Below, one piece after another: positions 20,458 through 30,519 of a stretch of 64,000 nt of DNA. The stretch comes from an uncultured Pelagibacteraceae bacterium (GTDB taxonomy: Bacteria > Pseudomonadota > Alphaproteobacteria > Pelagibacterales > Pelagibacteraceae), in assembly GCA_902599495.1 (NCBI GenBank), contig CACKFY010000004.1, positions 1 to 64,000 on the forward strand, given 5' to 3'. The position numbers were made by a program, and so were the translations under genes. Below the pieces are notes generated by a model. The model saw nothing but the letters and a program-made list of their open reading frames with translations, searched no databases and had not been told where the DNA came from. Each line of letters starts with the position of its first letter. Positions within the stretch are counted from its first letter, which is position 1.

Positions 20458-23106
20458 TTAATTTATACTCGATACAATACTTCTTAATTTTTCATCTTCA
20501 ATAGTTAATTCACTTACTAATTTTTTATCATTTTGAACTATTTCTTTGGGAGCATTCTTTAAATAAGCCTTATTTTGAAGCTTATTATTTAAAGCGTCAA
20601 TTTGTTTTCTTATAGTAAGTAATTTTTGCGAAATTCTCACTTTTTGAGAGTTTAAATCGATATCTTCATTAAAACTTAGTGAAAGTTTTTCTTTTAAAGA
20701 GATTATATCAATGTAGTTTTGTTGACTTTTTTTATATTTTGTAACCCCGTTTACTCTACCAACTTGCTTAATTAAGTTTAAATTATTATTAATTAACTTT
20801 TTTAATTTATTAGATTTTTCATTGAAAGAGATATTACAAAATAACTTTGCTTTAATTTTTAATTCAGCTTTTGTTGATCTTATATTTGAAATTAATTCTA
20901 TTAAGTTATTTATTTCTAGTTGATTTTTATTAAAACTAGCTACTTTTTTGAAATTAGGCCAGGAAGACAAAATTAATTCTTTTTTAAATAGTTTTTTATA
21001 GTTATTTTTTGACCAAACTGTCTCTGAAAAAAATGGGATAAAAGGATGAAGGATTTTTAAAATATTGGCCATCATAAATGAAGAAAAATTTTTTACTTCT
21101 TTAATTTCATTTTTATTTTTCGAGTTAAAAATAGGCTTTAGAAATTCTAAATACCAATCACAGTATAAATGCCAAACAAATTTATATACATGTTTTGATG
21201 CCTCATCGAATCTAAATATTTCAATATTTTTCGATACAATATTTTGTGTCTTTATAAATTCATTAAATATCCAATGATTAATAGGAAGTTTAATAGATTT
21301 TAAATTAATTTTTTTATCTATTTTACAATTATTTAATTTTAAAAAGTTATTAGCACTCCAGATTTTAGTTATAAAGTTTCTATTTCCTGTAACTCTATCT
21401 TTTGATAATTTTACATCTCTTCCTGGAGACGCCATTGAAATTAATGTAAACCTTAAACTATCTGCACCATATTCATTTATTAATTCAAGAGGATCAATAA
21501 CATTTCCTTTTGATTTTGACATTTTTTGACCTTTTTCATCTCTAACTAAAGCATGAACATAAACTTTGTGAAATGGTGTTTTATTATTAAAATAATTTCC
21601 CATCATTAACATTCTAGCAACCCAGAAAAAAATTATGTCAAAACCTGTTACAAGAATTGATGTTGGATAAAATTTTGAGAGTTCTTTTGTTTTAACTGGC
21701 CACCCTAAGGTTGCAAAAGGCCATAAAGCTGATGAGAACCAAGTATCTAGCACATCTGTTTCTTGTTTTAATTTAAAATTCTTATTTTTATTTTTTTTCT
21801 TCGCTAATTCAAAAGCATCTTTTTCATTTTCAGCGACAAAAATATTATTATTTTGATCGTACCACGCCGGTATTCTATGACCCCACCAAATTTGTCTAGA
21901 TATGCACCAGGGCTCAATATTTTTCATCCATTGAAAAAAAATTTTAGTCCAATTATTTGGAAAAAAAGATGTTTTTCCCGAGGAAACAATTTGAATTGGT
22001 TTCTTAGATAATTTTTTTGCATTTACAAACCATTGTTCTGTTAATAAGGGCTCAATTATAGTATTTGATCTATCTCCATATGGAATTTTATTATTGATAT
22101 TCTCAATTTTAACAAGATGGCCTTTTTCCTTGAGTTGTCTCACTAAAAGTTTTCTTGCCTCAAACCTGTCTAGACCTATAAATTCTTCAATTCCGTTTTT
22201 ATTAATTTTACCATTTTTTTTAAAAATGTTTATTATTTCTAAATTATTTCTTTTACCAACATTATAATCATTAAAATCATGTGCTGGTGTTATTTTTACT
22301 GCACCTGTTCCCTGATCCGGATCAGCATAATGATCAGTTATAATTTTTACTGATCTATTTACTATAGGAATAATAGCTTTTTTTCCTATAAAATTTGAGT
22401 ACCTCTTGTCATTTGGATTTACCGCAATAGCTGTATCACCCATCATTGTTTCTGGTCTTGTGGTTGCAATTGTTATTTTTTCTTCTGAATTTTCAATTTG
22501 ATAATCAATATAAAATAATTGCGATTGAACATCTTTCTGAATTACTTCTAAATCTGAAATTGCGGTTTGGAGATGAGTGTCCCAATTTACCAATTTTTTG
22601 TCTTTAAAAATCAATTTAGCATTATATAAATCTACAAACACTTTTATTACTGCACGAGAGAGATCTTTATCCATTGTAAATCTAGTTCTAGACCAGTCAC
22701 AAGAACATCCTAATTTTTTTAATTGATCTAATATTATGCCGCCAGACTCTTCTTTCCATTCCCACACCTTTTTGATAAATTCTTCTCTTCCTAAATCATT
22801 TTTTTTTAAACCTTTTTTTTCTAAATTATTTTCTACAATAGCTTGGGTCGCTATACCTGCGTGATCAGTACCTGGTTGCCATAAGGTTTCAAAACCTTTC
22901 ATCCTATAATATCTTACTAATACATCTTGTAAGCTGTTATTAAGAGCGTGCCCCATATGCAATCTACCTGTTACATTCGGAGGGGGTATCACGACTGAAA
23001 AATTTTTTTTTAACGATCCCTTTTTTGGTTTAAACAATCCTTTTTTTATCCAAAAATCAGAGATTTTTTTTTCTTCTTTTAAATGATTATATTTTTTAAA
23101 TTCCAT
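20458..23106 (-). CDS. valS: Valyl-tRNA synthetase
   Basis: ValS charges tRNA-Val and edits misactivated threonine. The 882-residue class I enzyme shows the HIGH motif in [20 protein letters not shown], the editing-domain stretch [17 protein letters not shown], the tryptophan-rich core [18 protein letters not shown], the KMSKS motif in [18 protein letters not shown], and a C-terminal Lys/Glu-rich coiled coil typical of ValS. The start [12 protein letters not shown] has no clear ribosome-binding site. The gene is divergent from the tRNA-Cys gene. Confidence 0.97.
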   Translation of the reverse strand: MEFKKYNHLKEEKKISDFWIKKGLFKPKKGSLKKNFSVVIPPPNVTGRLHMGHALNNSLQDVLVRYYRMKGFETLWQPGTDHAGIATQAIVENNLEKKGLKKNDLGREEFIKKVWEWKEESGGIILDQLKKLGCSCDWSRTRFTMDKDLSRAVIKVFVDLYNAKLIFKDKKLVNWDTHLQTAISDLEVIQKDVQSQLFYIDYQIENSEEKITIATTRPETMMGDTAIAVNPNDKRYSNFIGKKAIIPIVNRSVKIITDHYADPDQGTGAVKITPAHDFNDYNVGKRNNLEIINIFKKNGKINKNGIEEFIGLDRFEARKLLVRQLKEKGHLVKIENINNKIPYGDRSNTIIEPLLTEQWFVNAKKLSKKPIQIVSSGKTSFFPNNWTKIFFQWMKNIEPWCISRQIWWGHRIPAWYDQNNNIFVAENEKDAFELAKKKNKNKNFKLKQETDVLDTWFSSALWPFATLGWPVKTKELSKFYPTSILVTGFDIIFFWVARMLMMGNYFNNKTPFHKVYVHALVRDEKGQKMSKSKGNVIDPLELINEYGADSLRFTLISMASPGRDVKLSKDRVTGNRNFITKIWSANNFLKLNNCKIDKKINLKSIKLPINHWIFNEFIKTQNIVSKNIEIFRFDEASKHVYKFVWHLYCDWYLEFLKPIFNSKNKNEIKEVKNFSSFMMANILKILHPFIPFFSETVWSKNNYKKLFKKELILSSWPNFKKVASFNKNQLEINNLIELISNIRSTKAELKIKAKLFCNISFNEKSNKLKKLINNNLNLIKQVGRVNGVTKYKKSQQNYIDIISLKEKLSLSFNEDIDLNSQKVRISQKLLTIRKQIDALNNKLQNKAYLKNAPKEIVQNDKKLVSELTIEDEKLRSIVSSIN

Positions 23107-23204
23107 TATATTGACCTATATACTTTATATCAAATAACCAAAAACCTAAAAGACTTAGATTTTCCTTTATTGAAGCTAATAAATGATTTAAAAGAAACTT
23201 TACT

Positions 23205-23278
23205 GGCCACGTGGCGGAATGGTTACGCAGAGGATTGCAAATCCTTTTATCCCAGTTCGATTCTGGGCGTGGCCTCCA
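23205..23278 (+). tRNA. tRNA-Cys (GCA)
   Basis: A full cloverleaf can be drawn by hand: acceptor GGCCACG pairing with CGTGGCC, a short D arm (GCG/CGC), anticodon loop TTGCAAA with GCA at the anticodon position, T arm CCCAG-TTCGATT-CTGGG, discriminator T and encoded CCA. Length is 74 nt. It lies in the gap downstream of the divergent valS start; no strong promoter was identified. Confidence 0.96.
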
Positions 23279-23324
23279 ATTATTAAGTTGTTTTATTAAA
23301 ATAAAAAAAGTATGTTGAAACTAT

Positions 23325-23400
23325 TCCTCGGTAGCTCAGTTGGTAGAGCAGTTGACTGTTAATCAATTGGTCGCAGGTTCGAGTCCTGCCCGAGGAGCCA
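23325..23400 (+). tRNA. tRNA-Asn (GTT)
   Basis: Cloverleaf by hand: acceptor TCCTCGG/CCGAGGA, D stem GCTC/GAGC, anticodon stem-loop GTTGA-CTGTTAA-TCAAT with anticodon GTT, T arm GCAGG-TTCGAGT-CCTGC, discriminator G and encoded CCA. 76 nt. It follows tRNA-Cys by 46 bases, probably on one transcript. The stop codon of the convergent HTH gene begins at the very next base. Confidence 0.97.
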
Positions 23401-23766
23401 TTAACCAGTTTTTTCTAATGAAATTGTATTTTTGAGGATTTGTAAAATTTTATCTTTCTGATTTTTTGAAAGTGATGAAAATGTTTTACTTAAAAAAGAG
23501 TAATTTAAATCATCATTATCTTCTTGTGAATTTTTTATTTCATTAAAGTTCTTATAGTCCTCAAAAAAATATGTAATTGGAACTTTTAAAAAGTTAGATA
23601 ATTGCATTAAACGGTTTGAACTTACACCGTTTGTACCTTTTTCGTATTTTTGAATTTGTTGAAAAGTGACGTTTATAGCTTCTGCAACCTTTGTTTGTGT
23701 AAGACCTAGAGATAACCTTCTCATTCTTAATTTTTTACCTAAATGTAAGTTAAAATTCTCTTCCAT
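23401..23766 (-). CDS. HTH-type (XRE/Cro family) transcriptional regulator
   Basis: A 121-residue cytoplasmic DNA-binding protein. The helix-turn-helix spans about residues 9-65: LGKKLRMRRLSLGLTQTKVA, then a recognition helix in TFQQIQKYEKGTNGVSSNRL. The C-terminal half is polar and may mediate oligomerisation; there is no ligand domain. Regulators of this type are common in Alphaproteobacteria, but the target is unknown. I choose ATG 23766 because GGGAG lies five bases upstream; the TTG six codons earlier is less likely. It ends immediately against tRNA-Asn on the other strand. Confidence 0.85.
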   Translation of the reverse strand: MEENFNLHLGKKLRMRRLSLGLTQTKVAEAINVTFQQIQKYEKGTNGVSSNRLMQLSNFLKVPITYFFEDYKNFNEIKNSQEDNDDLNYSFLSKTFSSLSKNQKDKILQILKNTISLEKTG

Positions 23767-23929
23767 CCCATCTCCCAATTTCAAATATTCAACATTAATT
23801 TCTCTATTTATGCAACACCAAAGTTCAACTTGGGTTCATTTTTTTTTAAGCTTTTTAGGGCCTTGTAATGCAAAAAAAACACGAAAACACTCTTGACATA
23901 TTCAAAAAAAAAACAGCTAAAAATATAAA

Positions 23930-24613
23930 TTAATTATGTTTTTTCAGTCTGTACTCCCAATTTCCTTGTTTTATAAATTGAGCTTTTAACCAAATTAATG
24001 TTTTAGCATCATACCAGATATCGGTATTTAATTTTTTATTATCTGGAAGTGTCTCATCAGAAGATAAAAATTTAAAATGCAATGCTTCATATGTTTTATT
24101 GTTTATTTGTATGTTTTTTTTTCCCAAAAATACTACTTTCTGTTCAATAATTCTTCCCGATATAGCGCTTATTTGTGCTTTGGCTTTAACTATTTCATGA
24201 TTCCACCAAGTTCCAACCATAAAGTTTATATCTGCATCACCTTTAAAAGATGATCCATCAATATAAAGATTATTTTTTTCTTTATTTAAGGTAATTTTAA
24301 CGTATTTATTTTTTTTATTTTGTAAAGTTGAAGATTCAAATGATTGAAACACTCCTTTTTGGTATTTTTCAGTGCTTTCAGCAAAATATTTATATAAGTC
24401 TATCCCAAGTTTAGTTATTTTAAAATTTACAACACTTTTCACAGTTAAATTGTCGCCATTTTTGACAAAATCATATTTATGAGAACCTATTAGATCATTA
24501 TTTCTAAATAAGTCGTATTCTAAATATTCAACATTAGAGTAATGTTGTAGGTGACTAAATGAATTAACGTTTAAAAAAAAGTATAAAATAATTGAAAGTG
24601 TAATTTTTTTCAT
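23930..24613 (-). CDS. Predicted secreted protein, possibly DUF6134/DUF3108-like
   Basis: A 227-residue protein with a signal peptide (MKKITLSIILYFFLNVNSFS) and no further membrane span, so likely periplasmic or lipid-facing. The body looks like an all-beta fold: YDLFRNNDLIGSHKYDF, later VGTWWNHEIVKAKAQIS, and a C-terminal WYDAKTLIWLKAQFIKQGNW. This order of a lipid-type sequence with an ...IWYD...W/L... ending reminds me of the DUF6134/DUF3108 families, but I cannot confirm it. It is divergent from the cysteine synthase gene with only 12 bases between start codons. No function is proposed. Confidence 0.75.
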   Translation of the reverse strand: MKKITLSIILYFFLNVNSFSHLQHYSNVEYLEYDLFRNNDLIGSHKYDFVKNGDNLTVKSVVNFKITKLGIDLYKYFAESTEKYQKGVFQSFESSTLQNKKNKYVKITLNKEKNNLYIDGSSFKGDADINFMVGTWWNHEIVKAKAQISAISGRIIEQKVVFLGKKNIQINNKTYEALHFKFLSSDETLPDNKKLNTDIWYDAKTLIWLKAQFIKQGNWEYRLKKHN

Positions 24614-24618
24614 ATAAT
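24613..24618 (+). promoter_or_regulatory. Candidate -10 element (TATAAT) for the cysteine synthase gene
   Basis: An exact TATAAT sits seven bases before the ATG of the cysteine synthase gene and overlaps the last base of the start codon of the divergent secreted-protein gene. Transcription from it would begin at or next to the ATG. No good -35 was identified, so this remains a candidate. Confidence 0.45.
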
Positions 24619-24625
24619 TTTTAAT

Positions 24626-25621
24626 ATGGAAACAACAAATATATTAAATCAAATTGGTAATACACCATTAATCAAATTAAAACAAGTTTCTGAATTAACA
24701 GATTGTAATATTTATGGTAAGGCCGAATATTTTAATCCAGGTGAGTCCGTAAAAGATCGTGCTGCACTCTATATTGTAAAAGATGCTTTTAAAAAGAAAA
24801 AAATTGAAAAAGGTGGAATTATAGTGGAAGGAACCGCAGGAAATACTGGGATAGGTCTAGCAGTCGTTTGTAGAGAATATAACTTAGGTTTAAAAATTGT
24901 AATACCTAAAACACAGTCTATAGAAAAAAAAGAAATATTAAAAAAACTAGGGGCTGAATTAATTGAAGTCGATGCTGTACCTTACTCAAATCCCAATAAT
25001 TATATCAAACAATCAAAAATGATTGCGGAAGAATTATCCAGAAAACATAATTTTGGAGTTGTTTGGGGTAATCAGTTTGACAATATAATTAATACTGAAG
25101 CACATATTGAAACTACAGCAAATGAGATATGGTCTCAAACGGCTGGTAAAGTAGATGGTTTTACTTGTGCTGTAGGGACAGGAGGAACTTTGGCGGGTGT
25201 TTCAATTGGTTTAAAGAGTAAAAATAAAAATATTAAAATTGCACTTTCTGATCCTATGGGTTCATCTTTGTATTCATATATAAAAAATAATAAATTAGAA
25301 AGTAAGGGAAATTCAATTACTGAAGGAATTGGCACTGCAAGAATTACTAAAAATTTTGAAAAGGCTATTATCGATGAAGCTTTTCAAACAGATGACACTG
25401 TTGCTTTAAAAATTATTTATGATTTAATAGAACAACAAAATATTATTCTTGGTGGCTCATCTGGTATTAACATTGCTGGAGCAGTAAAACTTGCAAAAAA
25501 ACTTGGAAAAGGAAAAACAATTATTACTATACTGTGTGATGATGGTAGACGCTATGCAAGTAAAATTTTTAACAAAGATTTTTTAAAAAGTAAAAATTTA
25601 CCTATACCAAAGTGGTTATAA
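24626..25621 (+). CDS. cysK: Cysteine synthase A homologue (PLP-dependent beta-replacing enzyme)
   Basis: Fold-type II PLP enzyme expected to make cysteine from O-acetylserine and sulfide, though cystathionine beta-synthase-like relatives look similar. The 331 residues start with the family's [14 protein letters not shown], have the PLP lysine in [13 protein letters not shown], a [12 protein letters not shown] phosphate/carboxylate loop and the glycine-rich [11 protein letters not shown]. The Gly-to-Glu change in PGESVKDR and TAGN in place of TSGN set it slightly apart from classical CysK. Putative TATAAT at 24613-24618 lies only seven bases before the ATG, suggesting a leaderless message. 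Its 3' end overlaps aapP by six bases. Confidence 0.88.
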   Translation: METTNILNQIGNTPLIKLKQVSELTDCNIYGKAEYFNPGESVKDRAALYIVKDAFKKKKIEKGGIIVEGTAGNTGIGLAVVCREYNLGLKIVIPKTQSIEKKEILKKLGAELIEVDAVPYSNPNNYIKQSKMIAEELSRKHNFGVVWGNQFDNIINTEAHIETTANEIWSQTAGKVDGFTCAVGTGGTLAGVSIGLKSKNKNIKIALSDPMGSSLYSYIKNNKLESKGNSITEGIGTARITKNFEKAIIDEAFQTDDTVALKIIYDLIEQQNIILGGSSGINIAGAVKLAKKLGKGKTIITILCDDGRRYASKIFNKDFLKSKNLPIPKWL

Positions 25622-26347
25622 AATTTGGCTTAAAAATAACTTAGTTCTATCAGATTTAGGATTTTCGAAAAATTCTTTCGTTTTAGCTTTTTCAACAATT
25701 TTACCTTCATCCATAAAAATCATATTGTCAGCAACTTCTTTTGCGAATCCCATTTCGTGTGTTACAACAATCATGGTCATCCCTGCTTTAGCAAGATCAA
25801 CCATTGCATCTAAAACTTCTTTGATCATTTCTGGATCAAGTGCTGAAGTGGGTTCATCAAAAAGCATAATCTTTGGCTCCATACATAACGCTCGTGCTAA
25901 TGCTGATCTTTGTTGTTGACCGCCGGATAACTGTCCTGGAAATTTTTTAGCTTGATCAGCAATTTGAACTCTTTCTAAGTTTTTCATTGCTAATGCTTCA
26001 GCATCTTTTTTTGGCATTTTTTTAACCCATATAGGCGCCAAGGTACAATTATCTAAGATTGATAAGTGAGGAAATAAATTAAATTGCTGAAACACCATTC
26101 CTACTTCAGCTCGAATTTTTTCTAAGTCTTTAGTATTTTCGGAAATTTCTTTACCATCAACTATTATTTGACCATCTTGATGCTCCTCTAATCTGTTGAT
26201 GCATCGAATTAAAGTAGACTTTCCTGAACCAGAGGGTCCACAAATTACTATTTTCTCTTGTTGATTTACTTCAAGGTTTATATCTTTTAAAGCTTGAAAC
26301 TTATCAAACCATTTATTTACATTTTTTAATTCAATTATTTTACTCAT
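25616..26347 (-). CDS. aapP: General L-amino acid ABC transporter, ATP-binding protein
   Basis: Energises the importer encoded directly upstream. The 243 residues contain Walker [16 protein letters not shown]-loop region [15 protein letters not shown], signature [15 protein letters not shown], Walker [15 protein letters not shown] and switch His in [12 protein letters not shown]. This is the polar-amino-acid subfamily (AapP/GlnQ). It starts one base from the aapM stop and overlaps the convergent cysteine synthase gene by six bases. Confidence 0.95.
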   Translation of the reverse strand: MSKIIELKNVNKWFDKFQALKDINLEVNQQEKIVICGPSGSGKSTLIRCINRLEEHQDGQIIVDGKEISENTKDLEKIRAEVGMVFQQFNLFPHLSILDNCTLAPIWVKKMPKKDAEALAMKNLERVQIADQAKKFPGQLSGGQQQRSALARALCMEPKIMLFDEPTSALDPEMIKEVLDAMVDLAKAGMTMIVVTHEMGFAKEVADNMIFMDEGKIVEKAKTKEFFENPKSDRTKLFLSQIL

Positions 26348-27604
26348 TTATCTTTCTGTTTTTAGTTTTTTTTCTAAATTTTGACTATATCTACTCATAA
26401 CATAACATATTACCCAAAATACTAAACCAGCAAATACATAGCCTTCCATGGCCATTCCAAGCCATTTTGGATTAGTTTTTGCTAAATTTACCATTCCAGC
26501 AAGCTCTAAAAGTCCAACAACAAAAATTAGTGGCGTATCTTTTACCAATGCCAAAAATGTATTGGCTATTCCTGGAATTACTAATTTAAGAGCTTGAGGT
26601 AAAATTATTAAAAAATGCATTCTCCAATAACCCATGCCTAGCGATTTAGCTGCCTCGTATTGACCTTTAGGTAAAGCCTGTAACCCTCCTCTGACTACTT
26701 CAGCCATATAAGCTGCCTCGAATAAAGTTATAGCAATTAAAACTCTTATTAATTTATCTACATAAGTTCCGTCTGGTAAAAACATTGGAAACATTACTGC
26801 TGACATGAATAATACTGTAATCAAAGGAACACCTCTCCATAGCTCAATAAATCCTATGGAGGTGTATCTTATAGCAGGTAGCTTGGACCTTCTCCCTAAT
26901 GCTAAAATAGTCCCTATAGGAAAACAAAGTATTAAAGCAAATGCTGAAACTATGAATGTTAATGAAAGTCCACCCCAAGCACCAGTTTCAACATATTTTA
27001 GACCAAAATCTCCACCAGATATAAGTTTAAGACCAATTATTGGATATACGAATAATAAGAAGATAATAATATATTTTTTATATCTTTGAGGAACGAAAAA
27101 TGAAGCTCCGACTAGTAAAAATAGTGTTAAAAAAGCAGTATTTATCCGCCATTGTTCTGTATCAGGATAAAGTCCATAAACAAATCTATTTAACCAAACT
27201 TTGATAAATACCCAGCATGCACCACCACTAGTGCAATCTTCTTTTGTATTACCTGCAAAATTAGCATCAAATACAAACCAATTTAATAAAGGCGGGATAT
27301 ATTTTATAAGAGCAAATATTACAAGAAGCGTTAATAGTGCGTTAAAATTTGATGAGTTAAAATTAGTATTAACTTTATCAAGTAGTTTATTTCCACTAAA
27401 TTCAATTCTTATTAAATAAAGGCCAAATAATCCAAACAATAATGGAGTAAGATAACTTATTTTATCGGGTAAGAATGCAGTTATGTTTGTGCTAAAAAAA
27501 GAACTGAAAATAATATCTATAAAGCCTATTAAAATAAGGGTGCCTCCAATAGCAATGAAAGAATTCAGATTTTTTTTGTCAGATTTAAGTATTGATAAAT
27601 TCAT
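26348..27604 (-). CDS. aapM: General L-amino acid ABC transporter, permease AapM
   Basis: One of two membrane subunits of the Aap importer, which in Rhizobium takes up many L-amino acids. The 418 residues are longer than ordinary polar-amino-acid permeases because of extra N-terminal spans, a feature of AapM. The permease core has the EAA-type loop GGLQALPKGQYEAAKSLGMGY. A cysteine-containing loop (EDCTSGGACW) faces the periplasm. The start overlaps the aapQ stop (TAATG). Confidence 0.94.
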   Translation of the reverse strand: MNLSILKSDKKNLNSFIAIGGTLILIGFIDIIFSSFFSTNITAFLPDKISYLTPLLFGLFGLYLIRIEFSGNKLLDKVNTNFNSSNFNALLTLLVIFALIKYIPPLLNWFVFDANFAGNTKEDCTSGGACWVFIKVWLNRFVYGLYPDTEQWRINTAFLTLFLLVGASFFVPQRYKKYIIIFLLFVYPIIGLKLISGGDFGLKYVETGAWGGLSLTFIVSAFALILCFPIGTILALGRRSKLPAIRYTSIGFIELWRGVPLITVLFMSAVMFPMFLPDGTYVDKLIRVLIAITLFEAAYMAEVVRGGLQALPKGQYEAAKSLGMGYWRMHFLIILPQALKLVIPGIANTFLALVKDTPLIFVVGLLELAGMVNLAKTNPKWLGMAMEGYVFAGLVFWVICYVMSRYSQNLEKKLKTER

Positions 27605-28782
27605 TATTTTTCCTTTATAGCCATTTTTTTGTTATACCAATTCATAAATACTGAAATAGAGAGACTTAAAGATAAATATGTGAGCATTGTTATTGAAATA
27701 ATTTCGATCGCTCGGCCAGTTTGCATTAGGGCAGTTCCCGCAAATACTAAAACAATATCTGGATATGCAATAGCAGCAGCTAAGGATGAATTTTTTGTTA
27801 AATTTAAATATTGGTTAGTAGTAGGTGGAATTATAATTCTTAAAGCTTGTGGCATAACTACAAGTTTTAAGATTTGTCCTTTTGTTAAACCAATTGAAGC
27901 AGCGGCCTCTTTCTGTCCCTTGCTAACACCTAATATACCTGCTCTGACATTCTCAGCAATAAAAGTTGCGGTGTACATTGATAAAGCTAATGCTAACGAA
28001 ATTAATTCAGGGATAATACTTACCCCACCTCGATATACATAAACGGTCTTGGATAATTGAGTTAATACAGGAATTTCAAATGATAAACTTACTCCACCAA
28101 TTAAAAATGATAAAAGTGGCAAACCAATAATTAATAAAATTGATATATACAAAGTTGGAATTTGTTTTCCAAATTTATCTCTTTGCTTTTGCGCATATTT
28201 ACCTAAAAAGTAAATTAGAATAAATGAAAATACTATAGAGTATAAAAATATAGAAAAGTTAGTCCAAACAAATTTTGGAACATACCAACCTTTTACATTC
28301 AAAAAGCTAATATCGTAAAAATTGATAGAGTCTACAGTCAAAGGTAAGGCTCTTAAAGCGGCGAAGTACCAGAAAAAAATTTGAAGAATTAGAGGTATAT
28401 TTCTAAATATTTCCACATACCATTCTGCTGATTTAGCTACTAAATAATTTTGAGATAGTCTTGCTATACCAATTGTTACTCCTAAAATTGTAGCAAAGAA
28501 AATTCCAATTACAGAAACTAAAATTGTGTTTAAAAGACCAACCAAAAATGCCCTGGCATACGTATGTGATCCATCATAGTCTATGAGTGAAAAAGTTATA
28601 TCAAAGGAAGACTCTTGAGATAAAAAACCAAATCCAAATGAAATTCCTCTGTTGCCCATATTGCTTTGGGCATTAATAGTAAAATAAATTACAACTAAAA
28701 TTAAAAATAAAACTGTTAAAATTTGCGGAATTAAATCTTTGTTTTTATTGCTTAAATTTAATTTAAGATTTTTAAAATTCAT
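27604..28782 (-). CDS. aapQ: General L-amino acid ABC transporter, permease AapQ
   Basis: The second membrane subunit of the Aap importer. In the 392 residues the EAA-type cytoplasmic loop reads ILGVSKGQKEAAASIGLTKG and the preceding TATFIAENVRAG is characteristic of the family. There is a long periplasmic insertion between the N-terminal span (LTVLFLILVVIYFTI) and the permease core. It lies 59 bases after aapJ, with a stem-loop in the gap that probably lowers its expression relative to the binding protein. Confidence 0.94.
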   Translation of the reverse strand: MNFKNLKLNLSNKNKDLIPQILTVLFLILVVIYFTINAQSNMGNRGISFGFGFLSQESSFDITFSLIDYDGSHTYARAFLVGLLNTILVSVIGIFFATILGVTIGIARLSQNYLVAKSAEWYVEIFRNIPLILQIFFWYFAALRALPLTVDSINFYDISFLNVKGWYVPKFVWTNFSIFLYSIVFSFILIYFLGKYAQKQRDKFGKQIPTLYISILLIIGLPLLSFLIGGVSLSFEIPVLTQLSKTVYVYRGGVSIIPELISLALALSMYTATFIAENVRAGILGVSKGQKEAAASIGLTKGQILKLVVMPQALRIIIPPTTNQYLNLTKNSSLAAAIAYPDIVLVFAGTALMQTGRAIEIISITMLTYLSLSLSISVFMNWYNKKMAIKEK

Positions 28783-28797
28783 TTTATGCAGAATAAA

Positions 28798-28827
28798 AAA
28801 AAGGGCCAGATAAATCCAGCCCTTTTT
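28798..28827 (-). terminator. Stem-loop between aapJ and aapQ (attenuator or partial terminator)
   Basis: A perfect 9-bp stem (AAAAAGGGC / GCCCTTTTT) with a 12-base loop, followed on the minus strand by a T run. It lies 14 bases past the aapJ stop and before the aapQ start. Placement after the binding-protein gene fits partial termination or 3'-end protection, giving more binding protein than permease. Confidence 0.75.
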
Positions 28828-28841
28828 AATTTAATTAGCAA

Positions 28842-29888
28842 TTATCTTGCTGGTGGTACATAAAGAATTCCACCTTTTGTCCATAACTCATTTGGACCTC
28901 TATTAGGTAAAATTCCAGTGTCCGCTATGTGTTTTTTATAGCTTTCACCGTAGTTTCCAACTTGCTCGATAATTCTTAAGCTCCAATCATTGTCTAAACC
29001 GAAAGCTGCACCTAATTCACCCTCAGCACCAACTAATCTTTTAATAGCTGGATTATCAGAGTCTTTTAAGCTTGAAGCGTTTGATGAATTAACACCGTAT
29101 TCTTCTGCTTCGATCATAGTGTTTAGAGACCATCTAACAATATCTTCCCACACAGAGTCACCTTGTCTTACAACAGGTCCTAATGGTTCTTTTGAAATTG
29201 TTTCTGGTAATACTTTATGCTCATCTGGGTTACTCAACTTAGTTCTTTGAGCAGCTAATCCAGATTTATCTGTAGTATAAGTATCACATCTTCCAGCATC
29301 ATAAGCTTGAACAACTTCGTCTGCTTTTTCAAACGCAATTGGTTCATACTTGATGTTTTTAGAATTGAAGAAGTCTCTCATGTTAAGCTCAGTAGTTGTA
29401 CCTGTGTTTGTACAAGCAGAAATACCGTCTCTGAAATCATTTACAGAATTGATCCCAGATGCTTTTCTAACCATGAAACCTTGACCATCATAAAAATTTA
29501 CACCAACAAATGTTAATCCAATGTCAGCGTCTCTTGATAATGTCCAAGTTGTGTTACGTGCAAGTACGTCGATTTCACCTGAAGTTAATGCAGTAAATCT
29601 CTCTTTTGCACTTAATGGAGTATATTTAACTTTGTCAGCATCGCCTAATACAGCAGCTGCAACAGCTCTACATACGTCCACATCTATGCCGGTCCAGTTT
29701 CCTGCTTCGTCAGCATTTGAAAATCCTGGAAGTCCTTGTGAAACTCCACATTTTACAAAACCAGCTTTCTTAGTGTTGTCTAAAGTCTTAGATTTTTTAG
29801 AACCAGCACCGCCTCCACCTTGGCCACAAGCCACAAGTAATAGAGATGCAAATCCAACCAAAATCCAAGTTTTAATTGATTTAATCAT
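28842..29888 (-). CDS. aapJ: General L-amino acid ABC transporter, substrate-binding lipoprotein
   Basis: Periplasmic receptor of the Aap importer. The 348 residues begin with a lipoprotein signal: lipobox LLVAC, Cys at 21, followed by a glycine-rich linker. The mature part has FVKCGVSQGLPGFSNAD, WTGIDVDVCRAVAAAV and RFTALTSGEIDVLARNTTWT, all typical of AapJ/BztA. AGGA lies about 11 bases before the ATG. Two palindromes sit in the leader. It is the first gene of aapJQMP, and a stem-loop follows its stop. Confidence 0.95.
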   Translation of the reverse strand: MIKSIKTWILVGFASLLLVACGQGGGGAGSKKSKTLDNTKKAGFVKCGVSQGLPGFSNADEAGNWTGIDVDVCRAVAAAVLGDADKVKYTPLSAKERFTALTSGEIDVLARNTTWTLSRDADIGLTFVGVNFYDGQGFMVRKASGINSVNDFRDGISACTNTGTTTELNMRDFFNSKNIKYEPIAFEKADEVVQAYDAGRCDTYTTDKSGLAAQRTKLSNPDEHKVLPETISKEPLGPVVRQGDSVWEDIVRWSLNTMIEAEEYGVNSSNASSLKDSDNPAIKRLVGAEGELGAAFGLDNDWSLRIIEQVGNYGESYKKHIADTGILPNRGPNELWTKGGILYVPPAR

Positions 29889-29908
29889 ATTTATGATATC
29901 CTCATTTT

Positions 29909-29942
29909 ATTGTTAACAATATTTTGAAATTTAAATTTCAAA
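29909..29942. promoter_or_regulatory. Two adjacent perfect palindromes in the aapJ leader
   Basis: ATTGTTAACAAT (29909-29920) and TTTGAAATTTAAATTTCAAA (29923-29942) are each perfect inverted repeats, two bases apart. They lie 21-54 bases upstream of the aapJ start, just downstream of an AT-rich stretch that could hold the -10. They could be operators or stem-loops in the 5' leader; the protein involved is unknown. Confidence 0.5.
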
Positions 29943-30078
29943 GATCAAATTATGTATAATCTATTACTTAATTTCAATCTGATTAAATAACCACAATATA
30001 TAGACCATATATAATTTAAATACTAAATATACCAATATACACCTCTTTAATTAGACATGTTCTAAGATATAATTTATC

Positions 30079-30519
30079 ATGCCAACTTACTTTGTAAATT
30101 CATCAAATATTAAACTTTCAAAAATAGTAAAAGAAAAATTAGCAAAACAAATAACAAAAATTCATAACAAAACTACTGGGGCAAATAAATATTTTGCTCA
30201 AGTAATTTTTAATGACACAAAAAAAGGAAGCCATTTCATGGGCGGAAAAATAGTCACTAAATCTGAAATTTTTATATATGGTCACATTAGATCAGGTAGA
30301 ACCTCGAAAGTTAAAAATAAATTAATCAAAGGTTTAAGAGAAATAATTAAGGAAAATACAAAATTAGAAAAAGATAATATTTGGGTATATTTGTTGGATT
30401 TAAAGCCTAATCAAATGATAGAGTACGGCGAAATACTACCAAAATCTGGTGGTGAAAAAAAATGGTTTAAAAATTTACCAACAAAGTTAAAGATAAGATT
30501 AAATAAGATTGATAACTAA
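30079..30519 (+). CDS. Tautomerase-family protein (4-oxalocrotonate tautomerase/MIF superfamily)
   Basis: A 146-residue cytoplasmic protein that starts Met-Pro-Thr-Tyr, so Met removal would expose the N-terminal proline used as the catalytic base in the tautomerase superfamily. The later segments FAQVIFNDTKKGSHFMGGK and IFIYGHIRSGRT resemble cis-CaaD/MSAD-type trimeric members, which are roughly this long. The substrate is unknown; dehalogenase or decarboxylase activity cannot be inferred. A TATAAT at 30068-30073 lies five bases before the ATG, suggesting a leaderless message. The 3' end overlaps trmB by four bases. Confidence 0.75.
   Translation: MPTYFVNSSNIKLSKIVKEKLAKQITKIHNKTTGANKYFAQVIFNDTKKGSHFMGGKIVTKSEIFIYGHIRSGRTSKVKNKLIKGLREIIKENTKLEKDNIWVYLLDLKPNQMIEYGEILPKSGGEKKWFKNLPTKLKIRLNKIDN

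Noticed and set aside
23083-23286. Plus-strand frame of 67 codons over tRNA-Cys
   Set aside because: It covers a complete tRNA gene and the start of valS; a shadow.
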